Assembly: GCA_964472305.1 (NCBI GenBank)
Contig: CAYYJR010000003.1
Coordinates: forward strand, 225,957-289,956
From: CAYYJR01 sp964472305
Lineage (GTDB): Bacteria > Armatimonadota > Hebobacteria > CAIYQO01
DNA length: 64,000 nt
Direction: 5' to 3'
Below the pieces are notes generated by a model. That model worked only from the letters and a program-made list of their open reading frames with translations, had not been told where the DNA came from and ran no database searches. Shown here one piece after another: positions 7,633 to 15,975 of this stretch. The position numbers were made by a program, and so were the translations under genes. Positions within the stretch are counted from its first letter, which is position 1. The number at the start of each line of letters is the position of its first letter.

Positions 7633-9957
7633 ATGCAGCGTCCACGAGCGGAATCTGACGTGCTCTGGTTAGGCCAACCGGCCAGCCGATGGCTGGATGC
7701 CTTTCCCCTCGGCAATGGCCGGTTAGGCGCCATGGTGTTCGGCGGCGTCGAAACCGAGCGGCTGGCGTTGAATCACGAGAACCTGTGGCGGGGCGTGACA
7801 CGCGACCGCACGACACCGGTGGCGCATGCGCACCTGGCGGAGGTGCGCGAAAAGCTGTTTGCCGGCGAATGGCTGGAGGCCACCGAACTCGCCACGCGCT
7901 ATTTCAGCGGACATGACCGCCGCGTGCAACCCTACCAGCCGCTGGGCGATCTTACGCTGGCGCTGCCGATCCACGGCAACACCCGCGAGTATCGCCGTAG
8001 CCTGCGCCTGAGCAGCGGCATCGCCGAAGTGAGTTATCGCGTGGGCGTGCTGCGCTTCCGGCGGGAGATCTTCGCCAGTGCGGAGCACGGCGTCATCGTG
8101 GTCCGCCTGAGTGCCGACCGTCCCGGCGCCATCACCGGCACGGTGGGATTGAGTCGCATCGATGATCCCGACTGCACCCTCACCCACTGGGCGCGCGACA
8201 ACCGAGCCGGCTTGACGGGTGACTTCCCGGAAGGCGTCGCCTTCGCGGTCGAGGTGCGCGCGGTCTGCACCGGCGGCAAGATGCACGCCGGTGAAGGCGC
8301 CACTTTGGAAATCACCGGCGCGGACGAAGTGCTGCTGGTGCTGACCAGCGCGGTGAATTACCACCAGCCGCGACCCGCCGACTGGTGCGCCCGCCACCTG
8401 GACGCGACGCCAATGGATTTCCTCATCCTGCACGACGCGCACGTGACCGAACATCGCGCATTGTTCGAGCGCGTGCGGCTGGAGGTGGGCGGCGATCCCG
8501 CGGTAGAAGCGCTGCCGGTCGATGAGCGCCTGCGCGCCATCCGCGCGGGTGAGGACGATCCCGCAATCATCGCCCGCTACTTCCAATACGGGCGCTACCT
8601 GCTGATGTCCAGTTCGCGCCGTTGCGACCAACCCGCCAACCTGCAGGGATTGTGGAGCGAAGAACTGCGGCCGCCGTGGGACGCTGACTTTCACCACGAC
8701 ATCAACATCCAGATGAACTACTGGCTCGCTGAGGTTTGCAACCTGGCTGAGTGCCTGCCGCCGTTCTTCCGCTACCTGAAACGCGCGCTGCCGCAGGCGA
8801 AACAATCCGCCCGCAATCTCTATGACTGCCGCGGCATCTTCCTGCCCATCCAGACCGACGTGTGGGATCGCGCCACCCCGGAATCACCGGGATGGGACGT
8901 GTGGACGGGCGCCGCGGCGTGGTTGTCCGCACACCTGTGGTGGCGGTATGAATATAGCCGCGATGAAGCCTTCCTGCGCGAGCAGGCCTATCCGTTCATG
9001 AAGCAAGCGGCGGCGTTCTACGAGGATTACCTGGTCGAACACCCGCAACACGGCTGGCTGGTGACGGCGCCGTCGCAATCGCCGGAAAATGTGTTCGTGG
9101 GCGGCGCCAGCCCGGTAAGCCTGTGTGTGGCCTCCACCATGGACCTGCTGCTCATCCGTGAGCTGCTCGACCACTGCCTGCGCGCCAGTGATATCCTCCA
9201 CTGCGACGCGGCGCGGCGCCGGCGCTGGCAGGCCATTTTGCGCAAGCTGCCGCCCTACCAGATCGGCAAGCACGGCCAGTTGCAGGAATGGCTGGATGAT
9301 TTCGAGGAAGCAGAACCCGGCCATCGTCATGTCTCGCACTTGTACGGCATCTTCCCGGGCGAGGAGATGACACCGGAGCGCCAGCCGGAATTCTACCGGG
9401 CGGCACGGGTATCGCTGGAACGCCGGCTGGCCGCCGGCGGCGGGCATACCGGCTGGAGCCGCGCGTGGACCGCCGTGCTGTGGGCGCGTTTCCTGGAGGG
9501 TGGGCTGGCCTACGAGCACCTGGCGCACCTGGCTACTGATTTCGGTACCGACAGTTTGCTGGACCTGCACCCGCCGCAAATCTTTCAGATCGACGGCAAC
9601 CTGGGCGGCGCCGCGGCGGTGGCGGAGTTGCTGGTGCAAAGTCACGGTGGAGTTATCCGCCTGCTGCCCGCGCTGCCGCCGTACTGGCCCACCGGTTCGG
9701 TCACCGGGTTGCGCGCGCGCGGCGGCTTCACCGTCGATCTCTCCTGGCGCGACGGCATGCTGACCGAGGCGCGCGTCACCAGCGACCTTGGCCTGCCCTG
9801 TCGCGTGCGGACGTCCGGCGTCACCTGCCGGCCTTTCAGCAACAACAAACGCCTGCCATACGTCACCGATGATGACGGGACCTTGACGTTCAACACCATC
9901 CCGGGACAAGCAATTGTGCTGCAGGCGGCGCGCGATGTCGTGCAGGCGAAAAGGTAG
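7633..9957 (+). CDS. GH95-family glycoside hydrolase (alpha-L-fucosidase-type)
   Basis: 774 residues, the usual GH95 length, from ATG 7633. N-terminal beta-sandwich signature LGNGRLGAMVFGGVE and LALNHENLW is diagnostic. In the (alpha/alpha)6 catalytic domain the proposed general acid is E485 in APSQSPENVF and the base-side aspartate is D654 in QIDGNLGG. The Asn pair that helps activate water in characterised members (N-I-N) reads D356-I-N358 in HHDINIQMNYW, so the first Asn is an Asp; such variants may prefer other sugars (for example alpha-L-galactose). Expected to remove terminal alpha-L-fucose from glycans by inversion. No N-terminal signal peptide is visible, so an intracellular or unusually exported enzyme is implied. 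Confidence 0.9.
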   Translation: MQRPRAESDVLWLGQPASRWLDAFPLGNGRLGAMVFGGVETERLALNHENLWRGVTRDRTTPVAHAHLAEVREKLFAGEWLEATELATRYFSGHDRRVQPYQPLGDLTLALPIHGNTREYRRSLRLSSGIAEVSYRVGVLRFRREIFASAEHGVIVVRLSADRPGAITGTVGLSRIDDPDCTLTHWARDNRAGLTGDFPEGVAFAVEVRAVCTGGKMHAGEGATLEITGADEVLLVLTSAVNYHQPRPADWCARHLDATPMDFLILHDAHVTEHRALFERVRLEVGGDPAVEALPVDERLRAIRAGEDDPAIIARYFQYGRYLLMSSSRRCDQPANLQGLWSEELRPPWDADFHHDINIQMNYWLAEVCNLAECLPPFFRYLKRALPQAKQSARNLYDCRGIFLPIQTDVWDRATPESPGWDVWTGAAAWLSAHLWWRYEYSRDEAFLREQAYPFMKQAAAFYEDYLVEHPQHGWLVTAPSQSPENVFVGGASPVSLCVASTMDLLLIRELLDHCLRASDILHCDAARRRRWQAILRKLPPYQIGKHGQLQEWLDDFEEAEPGHRHVSHLYGIFPGEEMTPERQPEFYRAARVSLERRLAAGGGHTGWSRAWTAVLWARFLEGGLAYEHLAHLATDFGTDSLLDLHPPQIFQIDGNLGGAAAVAELLVQSHGGVIRLLPALPPYWPTGSVTGLRARGGFTVDLSWRDGMLTEARVTSDLGLPCRVRTSGVTCRPFSNNKRLPYVTDDDGTLTFNTIPGQAIVLQAARDVVQAKR

Positions 9958-10109
9958 CACCACGCCGCACGGCACAGCTCCGGGGATTCATGACAAACGA
10001 GGCTGCGCCGAACACGTCCACTTCCTCCGTGGCGCGTTATGCCGGGTTTACGCACGTGAATGCACACGCGCCATGGTGGATGTGGACTGCCGGTTGGCTT
10101 CGCTGGGCG

Positions 10110-11117
10110 TCACACCGGCGGCAGCGGCGTCATCAGGCGGCCCAGTGGCGGTTCGAGCGCCTCGGTGGCATGACGACCCGCGAAGAAGAGATACCCATAG
10201 AGCAGCAGGAACTCCACCAGCGCGACAGTGAGTTTGATTTCTTCGTGGATATTCAACGGGGAGAAGAAGCCTTCGACCAGGCCCGCCACCACCAGCAGGG
10301 CTGCCACTCCCATGATGAGCAGCAGTGCCTCCTTGCCGGCATTGCGCAGGGCGATGCGGCGGGGCAATCCGCCGGGATTGATGATCGCGTAGCCCAGCAG
10401 CAGTCCGGCCGCGCCGGCTATGTAAATGGCGCTGAGCTCGATCACCCCGTGCGGCGCCACGAAAGCCCAGAAGTTAAGCGTGGTGACCGGGCCGTCCAAC
10501 GCCACGCCGGCGCCGATGATGCCCAGCATCACGCCGTTGAAGATCAGCAGGAACAGCGTGAGTACCCCGCCCGTCATGCCACCCGCGAATGCCAGAAAGG
10601 TGATGCGGATGTTGTTTGTCATAATCATGCTGGCGGCGGGCGCGCGCTGCAGTGCCTTCAGCCAATCCTGGGGGGTATGGTGGCGCGCGACCAGGCGGTC
10701 CAGCATGCTCATCAATTCGGGTGGCAGCACCTGCTCGGCAATCACGCGGTCGTGCCAGGTCAACACGAAACCGATGAGGGCGGGAATGAGCATAGCCAGC
10801 ACCGCCAGCAGCATCCAGACGGCATGACGGCGGAACGCGCGGGGAAAATCGGCGGCGAAAAAGCGTGACGCGCTGGGCCAGGGACGGTGCGGCGCCACGT
10901 AGACGTGCGCATAGCACTTGCCCACCAGGTTGTTCAGAAACGCGATGCGTGGCAGGTCAACCCCGCGCATGCGATGAAACGACAGCTCGGTCGATGCCCG
11001 CCGGTACAGCTTACCGAACTCGATAATCTCGTCAGCGGTCAATCCGCTGAAACCCCGAGCCGTAATCAGCTCCAGGATTTCCTGCAATCGTTGCCACTCC
11101 GGATAGTCCTGCGCCAT
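10110..11117 (-). CDS. SpoIIM / DUF95-family membrane protein
   Basis: 335 residues from ATG 11117. A soluble helical N-terminus (about 1-95, including LTADEIIEFGKLYRRASTEL) is followed by several transmembrane helices (AVWMLLAVLAMLIPALIGFV; ITFLAFAGGMTGGVLTLFLL; AIYIAGAAGLLLGYAIINPG; LLIMGVAALLVVAGLVEGFF). The combination ASTELSFHRM - FLNNLV and FVAPHGVIELSAI matches the stage II sporulation protein M family found well beyond sporulators; role outside sporulation unknown, often beside RDD or MoxR-type genes. None of these lies next to it here. Only six nucleotides separate a TATAAT box from the ATG, so the mRNA is probably leaderless and there is no Shine-Dalgarno. Confidence 0.85.
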   Translation of the reverse strand: MAQDYPEWQRLQEILELITARGFSGLTADEIIEFGKLYRRASTELSFHRMRGVDLPRIAFLNNLVGKCYAHVYVAPHRPWPSASRFFAADFPRAFRRHAVWMLLAVLAMLIPALIGFVLTWHDRVIAEQVLPPELMSMLDRLVARHHTPQDWLKALQRAPAASMIMTNNIRITFLAFAGGMTGGVLTLFLLIFNGVMLGIIGAGVALDGPVTTLNFWAFVAPHGVIELSAIYIAGAAGLLLGYAIINPGGLPRRIALRNAGKEALLLIMGVAALLVVAGLVEGFFSPLNIHEEIKLTVALVEFLLLYGYLFFAGRHATEALEPPLGRLMTPLPPV

Positions 11118-11123
11118 AGCGGC

Positions 11124-11129
11124 ATTATA
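11124..11129 (-). promoter_or_regulatory. Extended -10 element of the SpoIIM-like gene (leaderless)
   Basis: TATAAT preceded by TGG on the minus strand, six nucleotides before the ATG at 11117; a start at the normal distance would fall on the A of ATG. No good -35 hexamer at 16-18 nt. Confidence 0.55.
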
Positions 11130-11249
11130 CCACAAGCCTCATTCCTCGTTCTCGCTACCCCGGGCATATGCGGCATGAATCGGGGGACAACCCGGGCCGG
11201 ACGGACTGCACCTCAGGGTTTAGCAGCCCGCCATGATCGCCGGGGGCAG

Positions 11250-11283
11250 GCACCGCGCACACGGTGTGCCTTGTGCGCGGTGC
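11250..11283 (-). terminator. Hairpin after the Gfo/Idh/MocA operon
   Basis: Perfect 11-bp stem (GCACCGCGCAC / GTGCGCGGTGC) with a 12-nt loop, 27 bp past the operon's last stop on the minus strand. No U-tract, so it may act as a stabilising or Rho-assisted end. The rest of 11130-11310 shows nothing else. Confidence 0.5.
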
Positions 11284-11310
11284 TGTCCCAGCGGCGATCT
11301 GTTTCAGGGA

Positions 11311-12510
11311 TCACGCGGGTGCAGGCACGCTTTCCAGGTCCGCGTTGAAGTAGGCGGCGATCTCGGCGTCCACCGGCGGGATGTCGCGCGGCGTGCTGCC
11401 GTGGCGCAGTGACTCGGCGGCCATGCAGCCGGCGGCCACGCTGAAGCGCGCGGCGATGGGCGAGGTTTTCACCTTGCCGCCTTCGTGCACGTAACGAAGG
11501 AATTCGCCCACGATCTTCGGATCGGCGCCGCCGTGGCTGCCGATGTCGGTGGGGATGGGGAACTCCTCGTCACCGTTCGGCGCGTAGTGGTGGCGCTTGT
11601 TCCACAGCTTGATCACCGCTTCGCCGGGACCGTCGCCGAAATTTTCGAGGCGACCTTCGGTGCCGATGATGGTATAGTTGCGCCAGCCGTCCGGGGTGTA
11701 ATGGCATTGCTGGTAGGAGCAGAACACGCCGTTGTCGAGTTGCATCAGCATCATGCTGATGTCCTCGACGTCGATGATGGGATTCAGCCCTGTTTGCGAC
11801 AGTGGGGGCCAGTTGTCCATGCGCCATCCCGCGTCGCCGCGCTCAGCGGGGTCGTGCCGGTCGGTGATCTGATCGTAGAGCGTCAGCCCACCCACTGCGG
11901 TGACGCGCCGGGAATAGCCGCCGCACAGCCAGTGCAGTATATCGATGTCGTGCGCGCCTTTCTGCAGCAACAAGCTGGTGGCTTTGCTCTGTTCAGCGTG
12001 CCAGTCCTTGAAATAGGCATCGCACCCATAGCTGACGAAGTGCCGGCACCAACCGGCTTTCACCTCGCCGATGGCGCCCTGGTCGATCAGGTGTTTCATC
12101 TGCTGAATCACCGTCATGTGCCGCATGTTGTGGCCCAGGTACAGCTTGCGCCGTTGCTGAAACGCGGTGCGCAGGATGCGGTCGCAGCCGGCGATGGTGA
12201 TGGCCATCGGCTTTTCCAGATACACGTGCTTGCCCGCCTCCAGCGCCGCCACCGCGTGCTCCTCGTGCCAGTAGTCGGGGGTGGTGACGAACACCGCGTC
12301 GATGTCCGGCCGCGCCAGCAAGGCGCGATAATCGTCGGAAACGAAGATGTCCTCGCCATATCGCTCCTGCGCCTCTTTGATGGCCGCGGGTACGATATCC
12401 ACCACCGCGACGATGCGGGAGCCTTCCGCGGGTTTATGCGCCTCGCTGGCCAGCATGCCGCGTCCACCGCATCCGATCACGCCGATGTGCAACTCATCGA
12501 ATTGACTCAT
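11311..12510 (-). CDS. Gfo/Idh/MocA-family NAD(P)-dependent oxidoreductase
   Basis: 399 residues. N-terminal Rossmann fold with dinucleotide motif GVIGCGGRGM (about 10-19), then AVFVTTPDYWHEEHAV and the family signature YLEKPMAI containing the catalytic-site EKP lysine; C-terminal alpha/beta domain has GAHDIDILHWLCGG, the region carrying the conserved Asp/His for substrate binding. Oxidises a sugar, inositol or sugar-acid hydroxyl; substrate not predictable. Third gene of a three-gene operon (oxidoreductase, isomerase, oxidoreductase), an arrangement common in inositol-like or keto-sugar catabolism. No Tat signal is seen, so cytoplasmic. Confidence 0.9.
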   Translation of the reverse strand: MSQFDELHIGVIGCGGRGMLASEAHKPAEGSRIVAVVDIVPAAIKEAQERYGEDIFVSDDYRALLARPDIDAVFVTTPDYWHEEHAVAALEAGKHVYLEKPMAITIAGCDRILRTAFQQRRKLYLGHNMRHMTVIQQMKHLIDQGAIGEVKAGWCRHFVSYGCDAYFKDWHAEQSKATSLLLQKGAHDIDILHWLCGGYSRRVTAVGGLTLYDQITDRHDPAERGDAGWRMDNWPPLSQTGLNPIIDVEDISMMLMQLDNGVFCSYQQCHYTPDGWRNYTIIGTEGRLENFGDGPGEAVIKLWNKRHHYAPNGDEEFPIPTDIGSHGGADPKIVGEFLRYVHEGGKVKTSPIAARFSVAAGCMAAESLRHGSTPRDIPPVDAEIAAYFNADLESVPAPA

Positions 12511-12578
12511 GCCTGTTCCCCTTCCGGAATATCGTTCCCGGTGCGGCTCATGCCTGGCCGGGATAATGTCACTCGCGC

Positions 12579-13589
12579 TTATCGCGCCCCGTGCGTGACG
12601 GGTGGCGAGGTGAGTTCCAGTTGCGCCAGCACGCCATTGAGGTAATCACGGGCGGCGGGCAGGCGCTCTTCAATCTGTTCCAGGTACGGAATCGCCTCGT
12701 AGGCTTCCGGTTCGGCCATCTCTCCGGCGGCGATTTTTCGTCCGCATTCCCAGGCGATACGCGCCGTGTTCGCCAGTTCTTCGCGTGTCAGGTCCGGTTG
12801 CTGCGCGTGCCACCAACTCTCGAAGACCGGGATTTCATACCACCACTTGTGGTCTTCGATGGAAAGCGACAGGTCGGGTGCACACGCGCCCAGGATGGGC
12901 AGGATAGCGGGCCAGTGCAGCGCGCCCTGTCCCGGCGGTCGTACCTGGCGGCGCAAACCGGACGGACAGAAAAAGATGATCGCGTCTTTGGTGTGCGTCA
13001 GGTGGGTATACGGGGCGGCGCGGCGCGCGGCGGCGACCGGATCCTCGGCGAAACAGAAGACGTTGGCGGTGTCCAGGCAGATACCGCAGATGTCGGGCCC
13101 TACCGCTTCGGCCATATTCACCAGATCGAAAGTGGTGGTGTCGCCGTGTGTCTCCAGATTCACGCGACTGCCGTGGGCGCGCAGCACCGGCGCCAACTCG
13201 CGGATGAACGCGGCGCTGTCGGCCAGTTGCCGCGGCCATGCCACGGGGTGGCGATACCGTTCCTCGTCGCTGCCCAGCGCGGTGTGCAATTCGTGCCAGC
13301 CGATGGCTGCCGCCGCCTCGATCTGGCGCGCGATCTCTGTCCGGTGGTCGTCCAGCGATCCCTTCACCGTGTGCGGATTCGGCGACGGTACCGAGACATG
13401 GGTGTAGAGACCCAGGCTGTCGGCGTAATCGCGCACCGCCGTCAGCTCGCCCAGGTCCAGCGTTTCGCTCAAACCGCGCAAGCTGCCAAACTGAGCGCCC
13501 GCCAGTTCCCGTGCCTTGATGTAGTCCAGTGTCTGGAAGGGATCGAGCTGCAGTTGATGCAGCGTAAACGTATCAAGTCCGACGCGCAT
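12579..13589 (-). CDS. Sugar phosphate isomerase/epimerase (xylose isomerase-like TIM barrel)
   Basis: 336 residues with the AP-endonuclease-2/xylose isomerase-like TIM-barrel pattern: VGLDTFTLHQLQLDPF at the start, VNLETHGDTTTFDLVNM with the metal-ligand Glu, GICLDTANVFCFAEDP with the metal-ligand Asp, YTHLTHTKDAI with His ligand and LSIEDHKWW with the final Glu. Such proteins isomerise or epimerise keto-sugars, inosose or related acids using a divalent metal. ATG 13589 has AAAGGAG eight bases upstream; 15 bp downstream of the first oxidoreductase gene, and 68 bp before the second, so clearly an operon. Works on the oxidised product of its neighbours by inference. Confidence 0.88.
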   Translation of the reverse strand: MRVGLDTFTLHQLQLDPFQTLDYIKARELAGAQFGSLRGLSETLDLGELTAVRDYADSLGLYTHVSVPSPNPHTVKGSLDDHRTEIARQIEAAAAIGWHELHTALGSDEERYRHPVAWPRQLADSAAFIRELAPVLRAHGSRVNLETHGDTTTFDLVNMAEAVGPDICGICLDTANVFCFAEDPVAAARRAAPYTHLTHTKDAIIFFCPSGLRRQVRPPGQGALHWPAILPILGACAPDLSLSIEDHKWWYEIPVFESWWHAQQPDLTREELANTARIAWECGRKIAAGEMAEPEAYEAIPYLEQIEERLPAARDYLNGVLAQLELTSPPVTHGAR

Positions 13590-13604
13590 GGGATGCTCCT
13601 TTCA

Positions 13605-14729
13605 TCAGGCGACGGGCCGCGGTGGGTTGAATGCGCCGTCCGGAGCGTATGGTTGCCAGGGTCGCGGCGTGATGGGCAGCGTCACCCGCTGACCCGTGTC
13701 ATGCGACAGGTAGGCGGCTTCCGCCACCTCTACCGTGCCGCGCACCGCGCGCCCGCTGGTGAGCACCTGCGCCGGTTCGCCGCGCAACAGCTTCAGCCAC
13801 TCCGCGATGCAGCGCTCATGGCCGCCCCACTCGCCGCTCTTCACCTGCTGGAAACCGCTCTCGGTCGGTACGCCTTCGTAGACGAAGGGATGCTCAATCT
13901 CCTCACTGTCATGCCGCAAGAGAAAGGTGCCTTTGCCCGACATGTAGTACGCTTCGCCGCGCGTGCCGCACACCTGCACCATCTCGTACCACAGCCCGTG
14001 TTCCACCGCGTTCGAGCGCGTGAACCAGTTAATGGAGAGTTGCGCCATCGCGCCGGACGCCATGGTGGCGGCCATGATGCCCAGCGCCTCGCCTTCCATG
14101 CGCTGCGGCACGGTTTTCGTCAGGCACATCACATCCTGGAATTCACCGCCATACCAGCGCAGCGAGTCGATCTGGTGGGTGAGACAGCTCATGATGGCCC
14201 CGCCGCCCAGCCCATCCTTGAAGCGCACCCAGGCGCCTTCGGGAAAGACCACGTTCTGGTTATGATCCAGCTTCCAGTAGAAAATATCGCCCAGCACGCC
14301 GGAATCGACAATCTCCTTCAGCGCCATCCACTGCCCGTGGTAGCGCCGATCGTGGCACACCGTCAGCGAGACGCCGGCCTGCTCGCAGGCGTCGATCATC
14401 ATGTCGCACTCATAGACGTTGCGCGCCATCACTTTTTCCACCAGTATGTGCCGGCCCAGCCGCGCCGCTTCCACGGTGGCGGGCATATGCAGGTAATGCG
14501 GCAACAGGATATCGACGGCGTCGATCTCCTCGGCTTGCAACAAATCATGATAGTCGCGGTAGATGTGGATGTCGTTACCGAGTATGGCGCGCAGCGCGTC
14601 GTCGCGCTCCTCCCGCGGTTCGGAGACGGCGGTGACCACGCATCGATCCCGCAATTTCATCAACGCCGGGGCATGCGCGCCCAGAATGCCACCCCCGCCC
14701 AGTATCCCGATACGCATCTGCCTGCTCAT
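13605..14729 (-). CDS. Gfo/Idh/MocA-family oxidoreductase
   Basis: 374 residues. Rossmann motif GILGGGGILGAHAPAL, then AVDILLPHYLHMPATVEAA and LVEKVMARNVYECD, where the usual EKP reads EKV, a substitution in the signature that still keeps the lysine. The C-terminal domain shows GGGAIMSCLTHQIDSLRWYG, the helix that normally carries the substrate-binding Asp and His. First gene of the operon, with AGAGGTGAG upstream of ATG 14729 and a good promoter at 14782-14810. Only distantly related to the third operon gene, so the two probably oxidise or reduce different positions or intermediates. Confidence 0.88.
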   Translation of the reverse strand: MSRQMRIGILGGGGILGAHAPALMKLRDRCVVTAVSEPREERDDALRAILGNDIHIYRDYHDLLQAEEIDAVDILLPHYLHMPATVEAARLGRHILVEKVMARNVYECDMMIDACEQAGVSLTVCHDRRYHGQWMALKEIVDSGVLGDIFYWKLDHNQNVVFPEGAWVRFKDGLGGGAIMSCLTHQIDSLRWYGGEFQDVMCLTKTVPQRMEGEALGIMAATMASGAMAQLSINWFTRSNAVEHGLWYEMVQVCGTRGEAYYMSGKGTFLLRHDSEEIEHPFVYEGVPTESGFQQVKSGEWGGHERCIAEWLKLLRGEPAQVLTSGRAVRGTVEVAEAAYLSHDTGQRVTLPITPRPWQPYAPDGAFNPPRPVA

Positions 14730-14781
14730 TTACTCACCTCTTTCAACCACAACGCCGTCGCAACATGGCAACGGCTGCGTC

Positions 14782-14810
14782 ATCGTATGCCGGGTCGCTC
14801 CATTTGTCAA
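14782..14810 (-). promoter_or_regulatory. Sigma70 promoter of the Gfo/Idh/MocA operon
   Basis: On the minus strand TTGACA (14810-14805), 17-nt spacer, TACGAT (14787-14782). The best -35 match in the window. Start codon 14729 follows about 50 bp downstream. Confidence 0.75.
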
Positions 14811-14822
14811 CGCCAGCCGGCC

Positions 14823-14841
14823 ACGACATCGATCATGTCGT
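14823..14841. promoter_or_regulatory. Palindrome upstream of the operon promoter (candidate operator)
   Basis: ACGACAT-CGATC-ATGTCGT, a perfect 7-bp inverted repeat centred about 25 bp upstream of the TTGACA box, where an activator usually binds. A second TATAAT lies just beyond it (14853-14848, minus strand) without a -35. The rest of the gap to 15121 holds nothing else I can support. Confidence 0.45.
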
Positions 14842-15121
14842 TGGACAATTATACCGATCAGCGCTGCTTGGCGAGTATTTGATCTCGCGCGGAGGTGCTC
14901 TGCCCGCGTTGAACTGTATTGTGGAGAGACAATCCTGTGATTATAAGAGCCTGCAACGGGTAATACCGGTGGCGAATCGTTGCACATCCTGCTTCGGTAC
15001 GGTAGACGATGGTCGTCGGCTGACGAGGATGGCCTGCCCGGCGCAGCAACGGGCCGACGCAACCGCCGGGACAGTCATCCGTATCAGGACGCACCATGAA
15101 CACATGGGGAAAGTGTCAAGG

Positions 15122-15844
15122 TCATTTGCCTTTCTTCTTCTCCAGCGCCTGTTCCAGCGTGTTCACCACGATCTTCGCGGTTTCGATGCGGGCGTAATGT
15201 TTTGATTCGGCGGGGATGACGTGCCAGGGTGACTCGGGGATGCTGGTTTCCGCGATCATCTCTTCCGCGGCTCTCCAGTAGTCGTCCCACTTCTCACGGT
15301 TGCGCCAGTCGTCATCGCCGATCTTCCAGCGTTTGAACGGATTGCTTTCACGCTCCTTGAAACGCTTGAGCTGCTCGCCTTTACTGATATGCAGCCAGAA
15401 TTTAATCACGATCACGCCGTTGTGCACCAGCGTGCGCTCGAAATCGCAAATCTCGCGGTAGCCGCGCCGCCAGGCCTCCGGAGCGGTGAGCTTTTCCACC
15501 CGCTCCACCAGCACGCGGCCATACCAGGTGCGGTCGAAAATGGCGATATGCCCATGGGCGGGAAGACGATTCCAAAAGCGCCACAGGTAATGGTACTGGC
15601 GTTCCACCTCGTTGGGGGCGCCGATAGGCCACACCACATAGCCGCGCGGGTCCAGCGCCTGGGTGATGCGCAGGATGCTCCCACCCTTGCCGCTGGCGTC
15701 CCATCCCTCGTAGGCAATCACCAGCGCACGTTCCGACGCGCGCAGCTTTTGTTGCAACTTGACCAGGTGCAGTTGAATATCCGGCAGTTGCGCGGTATAG
15801 GCGTCGTGATCCAGCTTCAAAGAGAGATCGATCTGTTCCAGCAT
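15122..15844 (-). CDS. ppk2: Polyphosphate kinase 2 family protein
   Basis: 240 residues, a single PPK2 domain. Walker A EGWDASGKGG (about 45-54), Walker B plus lid IFDRTWYGRVLVERVE, and the basic lid segment FKERESNPFKRWKIGDDDW are all intact. PPK2 enzymes use inorganic polyphosphate to phosphorylate AMP, ADP or GDP; which nucleotide class cannot be settled by eye. The frame is open to 15883 but GGAGG lies eight bases before ATG 15844 (MLEQIDLSLKLDH), so that start is chosen. Lysine-rich C-terminus. Stands alone, divergent from the next gene. Confidence 0.92.
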   Translation of the reverse strand: MLEQIDLSLKLDHDAYTAQLPDIQLHLVKLQQKLRASERALVIAYEGWDASGKGGSILRITQALDPRGYVVWPIGAPNEVERQYHYLWRFWNRLPAHGHIAIFDRTWYGRVLVERVEKLTAPEAWRRGYREICDFERTLVHNGVIVIKFWLHISKGEQLKRFKERESNPFKRWKIGDDDWRNREKWDDYWRAAEEMIAETSIPESPWHVIPAESKHYARIETAKIVVNTLEQALEKKKGK

Positions 15845-15975
15845 GATGATACCTCCGTGCCGGCACTTTGCCGCATGATACACCCGGCGCGGTGTGCATT
15901 GTCAACTAAAGCGACGGCGCAGGGGGATATCTTCATCCCGGTTCGCGCAACAATGGCAAGACAGGGGGAAATGCC

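Noticed and set aside
12591..14882. A 763-codon plus-strand open frame opposite the oxidoreductase operon
   Set aside because: It is antisense to three well-supported genes, is His/Arg/Gln-rich and has no recognisable domain; high GC leaves long mirror frames.
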